Shown: one piece after another, positions 34,092 through 41,259 of the stretch
Numbering within the stretch: the first letter of the stretch is position 1
How the letters are laid out: every line of letters begins with the position of its first letter
Assembly (NCBI RefSeq): GCF_002750975.1
Contig: NZ_PEJS01000001.1
Span: 3,286,001 to 3,350,000, forward strand
Length of the DNA stretch: 64,000 nucleotides
Source: Stenotrophomonas indicatrix
GTDB taxonomy: Bacteria; Pseudomonadota; Gammaproteobacteria; Xanthomonadales; Xanthomonadaceae
Direction of reading: 5' to 3'
The notes under the pieces: model-generated
Told to the model about the DNA's origin: nothing
The model's database searches: none
What the model saw: the letters and a program-made list of their open reading frames with translations, nothing else
Program-made: the position numbers and the translations under genes

Positions 34092-34118
34092 TGCGAATAA
34101 ATCACGTTTGCATTCGCA
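34092..34118. promoter_or_regulatory. Candidate Fur-type operator
   Basis: TGCGAAT (34092-34098) and its exact inverse ATTCGCA (34112-34118) are separated by 13 AT-rich bases, in an otherwise GC-rich genome. It lies between the sigma factor start and the end of the secreted-protein gene. Half-sites resemble the GATAAT-type 7-mers of Fur boxes only partly. Confidence 0.45.
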
Positions 34119-34128
34119 ATCATCGACG

Positions 34129-34605
34129 TCAGAGACAGTCTGTCAGCCCGTCATAGACGCTCGTGGTCGTACCGGGCAAGGGCGCGTGGATCGCCTCATC
34201 CCCGGAACCCACCTGCCAGACCTGCAGGAGCTGCTCCAACCGGGTTCCAGATGCCAGCGGCAGCACGCATGCATAGCTGCCAAGGTCGACATCGATCCGT
34301 CCTTCCTTCCGCACCCAGGTATCGCTGCCGGCGAAGGTCCAGATACAGCTGCCGACCACACCTGTTGCTCGCTCCACCGAACAGCGCAGCCGCATGGCCC
34401 ACAGGTTGTAGTACTGCCCCTCGCAGAACGTGTCGCCGCAGACATCATCGAACCCGCGCACCAGCATCCGTTCGGCGGCCAGGAACCGCTCCCGGCCGGT
34501 CGCTGGGTCGGGATAGTCACGGGCGTCCACGAACGCCGGCGCGGCCTGCGCAGCGCCAGCCACCATCAGACCGCAGATCAGCCATCGTCCCGGGAAAGTG
34601 CGCAT
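34129..34605 (-). CDS. Hypothetical secreted Cys-rich protein, paralog 1
   Basis: A 158-residue exported protein with signal peptide MRTFPGRWLICGLMVAGAAQA. The mature part shares a clear pattern with its upstream neighbour: FDDVCGDTFCEGQYYNLWAMRLRCSVE here and FDRVCADTFCEGDYSNYRVMEFRCAVL there, then a C...C pair, and both end GLTDCL/GLADCL. This gives six matched Cys, so three disulfides are likely. I do not know the family. The start ATG shares one base with the upstream gene's stop (TGATG), so the pair is co-translated. It is upstream of the iron sigma gene but separated by the candidate Fur site. Confidence 0.75.
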   Translation of the reverse strand: MRTFPGRWLICGLMVAGAAQAAPAFVDARDYPDPATGRERFLAAERMLVRGFDDVCGDTFCEGQYYNLWAMRLRCSVERATGVVGSCIWTFAGSDTWVRKEGRIDVDLGSYACVLPLASGTRLEQLLQVWQVGSGDEAIHAPLPGTTTSVYDGLTDCL

Positions 34606-35096
34606 CAGGCGTCCCTCCCCTGCGCCCGCAGGCAGTCGGCAAGCCCGTCGAACAGCCCATGATCGAGCCCGGGCAACGGTGCCATCAGCCCATCCGGCGC
34701 CTCCAGCGCGGCAAAGAAGGCTTCAACCGGCACCCCGGGCCGCATCTCCACCGGGCAGGTCCAGCGACCGTTGTCGACCTGCACCTGGCCGGTCTCACCC
34801 TGCACCACCAGTTCGCTGGCCGCCAGCACCCACACACACCGCTGCACCGTGCCCCGATGGGCCAGCACCGCACAACGGAACTCCATCACCCGGTAGTTGC
34901 TGTAATCGCCTTCGCAGAAGGTATCGGCGCACACACGGTCGAACGCCTGTGCAAGCGCTCCCTCAAGCGCGTAGGCCCTGTCCCACCCGGCCTCCCGGGT
35001 CGGGTAGTGGATCAGGTCGACATGCGTCCCGCGCGCGAGCGCGGCCAACGGAGCAAGCAACAGCAGGACGCCGCAGCGCCAACGATTCCAGTTCAT
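34605..35096 (-). CDS. Hypothetical secreted Cys-rich protein, paralog 2
   Basis: A 163-residue exported protein: signal peptide MNWNRWRCGVLLLLAPLAALA, then a domain whose DTFCEGDY, MEFRC, RCVWVLA, TCPVE and LADCL segments line up with the downstream paralog. The two genes are fused by TGATG and probably form a heteromer or arose by recent duplication followed by divergence (roughly one third identity by eye). The start at 35096 is chosen for the signal peptide. It is divergent from ppa over 182 bases. No function can be assigned. Confidence 0.75.
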   Translation of the reverse strand: MNWNRWRCGVLLLLAPLAALARGTHVDLIHYPTREAGWDRAYALEGALAQAFDRVCADTFCEGDYSNYRVMEFRCAVLAHRGTVQRCVWVLAASELVVQGETGQVQVDNGRWTCPVEMRPGVPVEAFFAALEAPDGLMAPLPGLDHGLFDGLADCLRAQGRDA

Positions 35097-35278
35097 GGCA
35101 GGTCTCCTCGGTTCAGGGTTCCAGCCTGCCCCGGTCACCCGGCCGGCCCCATCGGGAAACCCCGGCCTGGCCGGTCGTCGGCTACCGCGACGGCCCGTCG
35201 GCGCCCCACCCTGCACAGCGACCGGCAAAGGCATAAAATGGAGGGCTATCCGTCTACATCCCCCACCTGGAGCACACC

Positions 35279-35815
35279 ATGGGTCTGGAACTCGTCTCGC
35301 CCGGCAAGAACCCGCCGGAAGAAATCAACGTCATCATCGAGATCCCGAAGGATTCCGAGCCGGTGAAGTACGAAGTGGACAAGGAAACCGGCGCGATCTT
35401 CGTCGACCGCATCCTCTCCACCCCGATGCGCTACCCCTGCAACTACGGCTACGTGCCGAGCACCCTGTGCGGCGACGGCGATCCGGCCGACGTACTGGTG
35501 GTGCTGCCGCTGCCGCTGGTCCCGGGTTCGGTGGTGCGCTGCCGTCCGGTCGGCGTGCTGAAGATGAGCGATGAGGCAGGCAGCGACGAGAAGATCCTGG
35601 CCGTGCCGGTTTCGAAGATCTTCAGCGGCTATGCCCACGTCGAGGACATCGCCCAGGTGTCCAGCCACTGGCTGGAGCGCATCGGCCACTTCTTCGAGCA
35701 CTACAAGGACCTGGAGAAGGGCAAGTGGGTCAAGCTGGACGGTTGGGGCGGCGCGGCCGAGGCCAAGCAGATCCTGATCGAGGCGCACCAGCGCCACCTC
35801 GACAGCAAGGCCTGA
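35279..35815 (+). CDS. ppa: Inorganic pyrophosphatase (family I)
   Basis: A 178-residue soluble enzyme that hydrolyses PPi to phosphate. Seen: EIPKDSEPVKYEVDKETG near residue 20, YPCNYGYVPSTLCGDGDPADVLV near 51 with the DGDPxD metal site, and DEKILAVP near 102. Together with the membrane pump (hppA) and PPi-PFK (pfp), the organism has three routes for PPi, the first wasteful and the other two conserving. ppa stands alone here. Confidence 0.96.
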   Translation: MGLELVSPGKNPPEEINVIIEIPKDSEPVKYEVDKETGAIFVDRILSTPMRYPCNYGYVPSTLCGDGDPADVLVVLPLPLVPGSVVRCRPVGVLKMSDEAGSDEKILAVPVSKIFSGYAHVEDIAQVSSHWLERIGHFFEHYKDLEKGKWVKLDGWGGAAEAKQILIEAHQRHLDSKA

Positions 35816-35966
35816 GACTGAACAGCATTGCTCCGGCGCACGGCGTCGGAGCGATGCGGGTCACGTTTCATGACGGCGGCACATCACCTTTGCCGCCGTA
35901 TTAGGTAAATTGCGTCACTTCACACGTCATCGACATCGACCGTCGAGACAGCCAGGGGAATGTGTC

Positions 35967-37088
35967 GTGCGTATTCTGCTTGTTGGGGATACAGCCAGCC
36001 TGCCGGCTGAGCTGACCGAATTCATTGCCGATCTTGGGGAAGACTGGCAGCCGTTGACCGCCACCGATGGCCATGCCGCGATGACCGCGGTCGCCACCCA
36101 GGGCGTGGACGCGGTGATCGTCTGCCCGCAGTTGCCCGATCTCAACGCGACCACGTTGCTGGGACAGATCCGCACCTTGCGCCCGGAGACCATCCGCATC
36201 GCACTGGTCGATGCACAGCATGGCAACCGGCCGCCGCCGGCACGCCTGATCGGGGTCGCCCATCGCTTCCTGCCATTGCCGCTGGCACCAGAAGTACTGC
36301 TGGAAGCATTGACCAGCCTGGAAGAGCTGCGCGAAGTGCTGGACAGCCCGCGCCTGCGCGATGCCATCGGCCGCATCGAGAAGCTGCCTTCGCCGCCGCA
36401 CCTGTACCTGAGCCTGACCCAGGCACTGGAACATGACGACGACGCCGACAGCGCCGATGTCGCCAAGCTGGTCGCCGCCGACCCGGCGATCGCGGCCAAG
36501 GTGCTGCAGCTTTCCAATTCGGCGTTCTTCAGCCAGGGCCGCACCATCGCCGACCTGCGCACCGCCGTGACCCGGCTGGGCCTGGCCACGCTGCGTGACC
36601 TGGTGCTGGCCAGTGAGGTGTTCTCCGCGCCTACCTTGTCCGGGGCCGAACGCAACTCGCTGCAGCAGCGTGCCTTGATGGCCTCGCGATTGGCCGCACG
36701 CCTGCTGCCCGACTCCAGCGCCGAACTCGGTGCCACCGCCGCCCTGCTGGCCGACATCGGCCTGCTGCTGCCGGGCGTACGCAACGAGCGCAGCGAACCG
36801 GAGCCGGCCGATGATGATCGCCCCGGGCATGCCGAAGCGGGTGCCTACCTGCTTGGCCTGTGGGGCCTGCCGATGCCGATCATCGAGGCGGTGGCGTTCC
36901 ATCTGCAGCCGCAGCGCGCCAATACACGCAGCTTCTGGGTGACCGGTGCGGTGCACGTGGCACTGGCGCTGGTCAACGGTGACCCGGTGGATGAAGAGTA
37001 TCTGCAGCGCGCCGGTGTGCTGAACAAGCTGCCGCAGTGGCGCGAGCACGCCAACAGCCTGATGGGGCTGGTGCCGAGCGAGGCCTGA
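35967..37088 (+). CDS. HDOD-domain protein with degenerate receiver
   Basis: A 373-residue cytoplasmic protein. Residues 1-115 fold like a response-regulator receiver (VRILLVGDTASLPAELTEF), but the phosphoacceptor Asp is Cys (AVIVCPQLPD), so it cannot be phosphorylated normally. Residues about 130-330 form an HDOD domain (IEKLPSPPHLYLSL, DPAIAAKVLQLSNSAFFS, VTRLGLATLRDLVLA, AALLADIGLLLPG), which lacks the catalytic HD pair. HDOD proteins act in signalling and surface behaviour in Xanthomonas. GTG 35967 is preferred, with AGGGG upstream. Confidence 0.85.
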   Translation: MRILLVGDTASLPAELTEFIADLGEDWQPLTATDGHAAMTAVATQGVDAVIVCPQLPDLNATTLLGQIRTLRPETIRIALVDAQHGNRPPPARLIGVAHRFLPLPLAPEVLLEALTSLEELREVLDSPRLRDAIGRIEKLPSPPHLYLSLTQALEHDDDADSADVAKLVAADPAIAAKVLQLSNSAFFSQGRTIADLRTAVTRLGLATLRDLVLASEVFSAPTLSGAERNSLQQRALMASRLAARLLPDSSAELGATAALLADIGLLLPGVRNERSEPEPADDDRPGHAEAGAYLLGLWGLPMPIIEAVAFHLQPQRANTRSFWVTGAVHVALALVNGDPVDEEYLQRAGVLNKLPQWREHANSLMGLVPSEA

Positions 37089-37120
37089 GGCACAGCGTCA
37101 GGCGGGTACGAAGGGGACGA

Positions 37121-37147
37121 AAGGCAGGCCACGTGGCCTGCCTTTTT
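37121..37147 (+). terminator. Rho-independent terminator after the HDOD gene
   Basis: AAGGCAGGCCAC/GTGGCCTGCCTT, a near perfect palindrome, followed by T6. Confidence 0.9.
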
Positions 37148-37164
37148 TCGTTGTGCCGGAAGTT

Positions 37165-37188
37165 CATCCACGCATGGCGTGGATCTAC
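37165..37188 (-). repeat. Inverted SMAG-type element
   Basis: CATCCACGCATGGCGTGGATCTAC between two terminators. Confidence 0.85.
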
Positions 37189-37251
37189 TGGAAGTGACCG
37201 GAGGTTCGGCGCGCGCGGCGTGGACAGCCGCGTTGCTCGACCGCACAAACA

Positions 37252-37280
37252 AGAAGGGCGGACCTTGCGGCCCGCCCTCC
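37252..37280 (-). terminator. Terminator of the second receptor gene
   Basis: Read on the minus strand: GGGCGGGCC-GCAA-GGTCCGCCC (nine pairs, one wobble) followed by TTCTTGTTT, about 27 bases after the receptor stop. Confidence 0.8.
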
Positions 37281-37306
37281 TCTTTCTGCTATCACGCTTC
37301 GATGGA

Positions 37307-40195
37307 TCAGAAGCGCTGGGTGTACTTCATGTAGTAGTAGCGACCGATGTCGAAGCCACCGTAGTAGGAGAAGCTCGAGTTCGGCTGGCTGTACATGACC
37401 GGGCCTTCGTGGTTGAACACGTTGTTGGCACCGACCGAGACCGTAGCCTGCCACGGCAGGGTGTAACGCACCTGCACATCGTGGAAGGTGTTCGAACCAA
37501 CCTTGCGGGTCGGCTGGCCCAGGGTGTAGGCCGAGGTGAAGTCAGGCAGGTTGCACTCGGTGTCGTAGGAGCACGGCTCCTTCATGCTCGAGTAGTAACG
37601 CACGGCCCAGTTCACGCCCAGGTTGCCCAGGCTCCAATCGACATTCAGGTTCGAGCGGACGCGGAAGTTCGCACCCCAGTCGCCGGTTGCCCAGCTGGTG
37701 TGCTGCTCGACCGGAGTCTCGGCTTCGTTGTCGCGCTTGTACTCGAGGTAATCGACGTAGGTGGTCTTCCAGTCAACCACGATCTTGCCGAAGGAGAACT
37801 CCGGCAGGCGGTACTTGATGCCCAGGTCGTAACCTGCGGTTTCCTGGTAACCACCGTTGATCAGGGTACGGGTAACGTCGACCACCTGGTTGACGGTGCG
37901 GCCTTCGGTACCGCGGCTGAAGCGGTCACACGCCGAAGCCACGCCCAGCACGTAGCACTGGTTGAGGATCGAGGTCACCGACTCGGCGGCGATCACGTTG
38001 TCGATGCGGATCTTCCACCAGTCCAGGCTGACGTCCAGGCCCTGCACGAAGTTCGGGCTGTAGACCAGGCCAGCAGTCCAGGTCTTGGAGGTTTCCGGCT
38101 GCAGTTCCGGGTTGGAACCCGACTCGAAGGCGCTGTAGGACTGGGTGCCCGGGCCGGTCGACTGTGCGCCACCGGAGGTGATCTGGCGGAAGTTCGCCGG
38201 AACGCCACGTGCGCCGCAGGCCGCGGCAACCGACGGATTGCGCGAAGCCGAGCCGAAGCTGCTGTCGCACGGATCGGTGTAGGCATCGAAGGTCTGCGAG
38301 GTGCCGCCGTACATGTTGGCGATGTTCGGCGCGCGGAAGCCCGTCGAATAGGTCGCACGCACCAGCAGGTCGTCGATCGGCTTCCACTTCAGGCCGAACT
38401 TGCTGTTGATGGTGTCGCCGAAGGTGTTGTAGTCCGAATAGCGACCAGCCATGTCGAGCGACAGTTCCTTGGCGAACGGCATGTCGGCCAGCACCGGCAC
38501 GTTCAGTTCGACGTAGAACTCGTCGAGCTTGTAGCTGCCCTTGGTCGGTGCGCCGGCCAGGTCGGTGCTCAGGCCCGACTGCAGCAGTGCATCCGGGTTG
38601 TACTCACCGCTTTCCTGGCGGTGCTCGTAACCGGCAGCGATGGCCAGGTCACCGGCGGGCAGCGTGAACAGCGAACCGGAGATGTTGGCGCTGTAGGCCT
38701 TGGTGGTGTTGGTGTAGGTGTCGTGGCTCGGCAGGAACAGGTAGGCCTGCAGTGCCGGGTCAGCCAGCGAACCGTTGCCGGTGGAGCCGTACGGTGCGAG
38801 CGGGTTCCACGGGGTGCAACCGGCGATCACCTTGCCCGGGGTGCCGCAACGGGCAACGTCGCCGTCCATGAAGGACGGGCCGACGGCGTTCTGCACGTTC
38901 GGGATGAACAGGTTGCCGGTGCCGGTCTTGACGCCCTTGTTCTGGTTGTAGACGTAGCCCACGTCCCAGTCCCAGAACTTGTCGGCGAACTCGAACGAAC
39001 CTTCCAGGCCGGCCGAGAAGCGGAAGGTTTCCTGCTCGGATTCGGTCTGGCGCGGGAACTCGGAGGTGCGACGGATGAAGTTCGCGTCCTTGCCCAGCGG
39101 GTTGTAGATGCTGTCGGCCGACAGCGGGGTGCCGTAGACCTCGGACTGGTACGGGTAGCCGGCAATCTGCGAGGTCGCGGTGCGCTTGGTGTACAGCACG
39201 TTCGCGGTGGCGCGGATGTTGTCGGTCAGGTCGTAGTTGCCGTTGGCAAAGACCGAGCGACGGGTCAGCTTGTTCTGCAGCCACATTTCCTGGCTGGCAT
39301 TGGTGTAGTCGGCGGTGCCGAACTCACGGAAGTCGCCCATGCCGTTGCCGGCACCGGTATTGGCACGGGTGTACCAGATATCGTCGTTGGCGTCCTTCGG
39401 GGTACCCATGTCGTCGATCAGCACGCCCTGGTTCGACGCCGGCGACCAGCCATTGGCATCGTCGTCGGTCGGGAACGGGTGGAAGCGACCGTTCGGGTAG
39501 CGGCTGAAGGAACGATCCTTGGCCTTGACCTCGTCTTCCTTGCTGTATTCAGCGCCGAAGGTGATCGAACCGCGCTCACCGGTCTGGCCGTAGACGAAGT
39601 TGTAGACCTGCTTCTGGCCGTCGCCCTGGCCGTACTGGCCACCGTAGACGCTGGCTTCCAGGCCGTCGAAGTTCTTGCGGGTGATGATGTTGACCACGCC
39701 GGCGATGGCGTCGGAACCATAGATGGCCGATGCACCGTCGGTCAGCACTTCGATGCGTTCCACGACCGAGGTCGGGATCGAGGCCAGGTCGGTGTAGCCG
39801 CCGGTGCTGGTGCCCATGCGCTTGCCGTCCAGCAGCACCAGGGTGCGCTCCGGGCCGAGGTTGCGCAGGTCGACGTACTGGCCGCCGACTTCTTCGCCCG
39901 AAGACAGGGCATCGGCGCGGCTGATCGCCGGCGAACCGGTCGCCGACAGGTTCTGCACGATGTCGGCAACGCTGGTGAAGCCCTGCTTTTCAATGTCGGC
40001 GCGCTGCAGCGCGATCACCGGCTGCGCGGTTTCCATGCTCGCCTGGCGGATGCGCGAACCGGTGACCGAAATGCGGTCCAGGTCGGTCGTGCCGCCGGCA
40101 GCTGCGTCCTGCGCCGAAGCGAAGGACGGTGCCAAGGCAAGCGCAATGCCGGCCGGCAACAAGCCGAGCCGCACTGCAGGAATACGAACGTTCAT
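37307..40195 (-). CDS. TonB-dependent receptor (no signalling domain)
   Basis: A 962-residue outer-membrane receptor. Signal peptide 1-29 (ending SFASA); plug about 40-190 with a TonB-box-like LDRISVTGSRI, QGFTSVADIVQNLSATG, GERTLVLLDGKRMG-type strand (PERTLVLLDGKRMG) and SDAIAGVVNIITRKNFDG; then a long barrel ending in KYTQRF with terminal Phe. This belongs to the plentiful xanthomonad/caulobacter type receptors that import plant- or peptide-derived compounds. The substrate cannot be read. An AraC-family gene 49 bases upstream on the same strand may regulate it. A clear terminator follows. Confidence 0.88.
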   Translation of the reverse strand: MNVRIPAVRLGLLPAGIALALAPSFASAQDAAAGGTTDLDRISVTGSRIRQASMETAQPVIALQRADIEKQGFTSVADIVQNLSATGSPAISRADALSSGEEVGGQYVDLRNLGPERTLVLLDGKRMGTSTGGYTDLASIPTSVVERIEVLTDGASAIYGSDAIAGVVNIITRKNFDGLEASVYGGQYGQGDGQKQVYNFVYGQTGERGSITFGAEYSKEDEVKAKDRSFSRYPNGRFHPFPTDDDANGWSPASNQGVLIDDMGTPKDANDDIWYTRANTGAGNGMGDFREFGTADYTNASQEMWLQNKLTRRSVFANGNYDLTDNIRATANVLYTKRTATSQIAGYPYQSEVYGTPLSADSIYNPLGKDANFIRRTSEFPRQTESEQETFRFSAGLEGSFEFADKFWDWDVGYVYNQNKGVKTGTGNLFIPNVQNAVGPSFMDGDVARCGTPGKVIAGCTPWNPLAPYGSTGNGSLADPALQAYLFLPSHDTYTNTTKAYSANISGSLFTLPAGDLAIAAGYEHRQESGEYNPDALLQSGLSTDLAGAPTKGSYKLDEFYVELNVPVLADMPFAKELSLDMAGRYSDYNTFGDTINSKFGLKWKPIDDLLVRATYSTGFRAPNIANMYGGTSQTFDAYTDPCDSSFGSASRNPSVAAACGARGVPANFRQITSGGAQSTGPGTQSYSAFESGSNPELQPETSKTWTAGLVYSPNFVQGLDVSLDWWKIRIDNVIAAESVTSILNQCYVLGVASACDRFSRGTEGRTVNQVVDVTRTLINGGYQETAGYDLGIKYRLPEFSFGKIVVDWKTTYVDYLEYKRDNEAETPVEQHTSWATGDWGANFRVRSNLNVDWSLGNLGVNWAVRYYSSMKEPCSYDTECNLPDFTSAYTLGQPTRKVGSNTFHDVQVRYTLPWQATVSVGANNVFNHEGPVMYSQPNSSFSYYGGFDIGRYYYMKYTQRF

Positions 40196-40244
40196 CAATC
40201 TCTCCAAGGTACGTGTTAGTAGCGTGTTAAAACGCCGTAGCACG

Positions 40245-41144
40245 TTACGATTGCGTTGCAGCGCTGTATTTGCGCGACACAACCGGAGACTTTGCGGAGT
40301 GTGGCGGAAGCTGTCCGTCATTCTCGCGGAAGCGCGAGGCGGACTGGCCGTAGCGGGCGCGGAACGCACGCGCGAAGCTGCAGCAGTTGTCGAAACCGCT
40401 GGCGGCAGCGACTTCGCCGACCATCATGTCGGTATCGCGCAGCAGATCGGCCGCACGTTCGAGGCGCAACCGTGCCGAAAGCGACTGCGGGCTTTCCTCG
40501 TACAGGCTCTGGAACGTCTTGGAGAGATACCAGCTGGAGAAGTTGGTCAGCTCGGCCAGTTCGCCGATGCGCACCACACGGTGGCTGTTGCCTTCCAGAT
40601 ACAGGCGCGCGCGCTGCATGCGACCAAACACCTGGCGCTTGCGGCTGCGCGAGCGGCCCGGGCAACGCTGTACGTTGTCGGCCAGGCTGCGCTGCAGACC
40701 GGCCAGATGCAGCAGCAACGGACGCAGTGCCTGCGCCGGCTGCCCGCTGGCGAGGGCGTCACGCCACAGGCGCAGCGCCACCCGCGCATCAGCGCGGTTC
40801 ATCTGGCCACGACCGGCGTACAGGCCGCAGTCGGCCATTTCGGTCAGCACGCGCAGCGCTTCCACGTTCAGGTTCATGCCCACGCACAAGCCGTTGCGTC
40901 CGGCCTGGACCAGCGGCCTGGACTCCTTCTCGAACGCGATCCATTCGCCCTGGCGAAGCCGGAACCGCCCTTCCTTGGCTTCCACCCACGAGGTGCCGCG
41001 CACCTGCATCCAGACGCTGAAGCTGGTGCCGGCGGTCTGCAGGCTGCCGAGGCGGGCAACCCCCATGCAGGTCGGCGCGACATCGTCGATCGCCTTGTCC
41101 AGGGATACGGTTTGGCCACGATCGGCCAGCGAGAGTTGACGCAT
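40245..41144 (-). CDS. AraC family transcriptional regulator
   Basis: A 299-residue regulator. The C-terminal 100 residues hold the two helix-turn-helix motifs of the AraC family (VVRIGELAELTNFSSWYLSKTFQSLYEESPQSLSARLRLERAADLLRDTD, MVGEVAAASGFDNCCSFARAFRARYGQSASRFRE). The N-terminal 170 residues form a sensor that I do not recognise. GFDNCCSF carries an unusual Cys pair. It lies directly upstream of and co-directional with a TonB-dependent receptor gene, which is the likely target. The 49-base gap contains three spaced copies of a GTGCTAC/CACGCTAC-like motif. Confidence 0.9.
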   Translation of the reverse strand: MRQLSLADRGQTVSLDKAIDDVAPTCMGVARLGSLQTAGTSFSVWMQVRGTSWVEAKEGRFRLRQGEWIAFEKESRPLVQAGRNGLCVGMNLNVEALRVLTEMADCGLYAGRGQMNRADARVALRLWRDALASGQPAQALRPLLLHLAGLQRSLADNVQRCPGRSRSRKRQVFGRMQRARLYLEGNSHRVVRIGELAELTNFSSWYLSKTFQSLYEESPQSLSARLRLERAADLLRDTDMMVGEVAAASGFDNCCSFARAFRARYGQSASRFRENDGQLPPHSAKSPVVSRKYSAATQS

Positions 41145-41259
41145 AGGGGCACCACGGATTTGCCAAGTACAGGCCTCCGTTTTGCCAAATGAGGTGACAG
41201 CGCGTCAGGAAAGACTGCCGAGATCGCCACGAATTCGCGGCGAGATCGTCACGAAGAAA

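Noticed and set aside
37037..40219. 1060-residue plus-strand reading opposite the second receptor
   Set aside because: Antisense shadow of the receptor gene; it also begins inside the HDOD gene and crosses a terminator.
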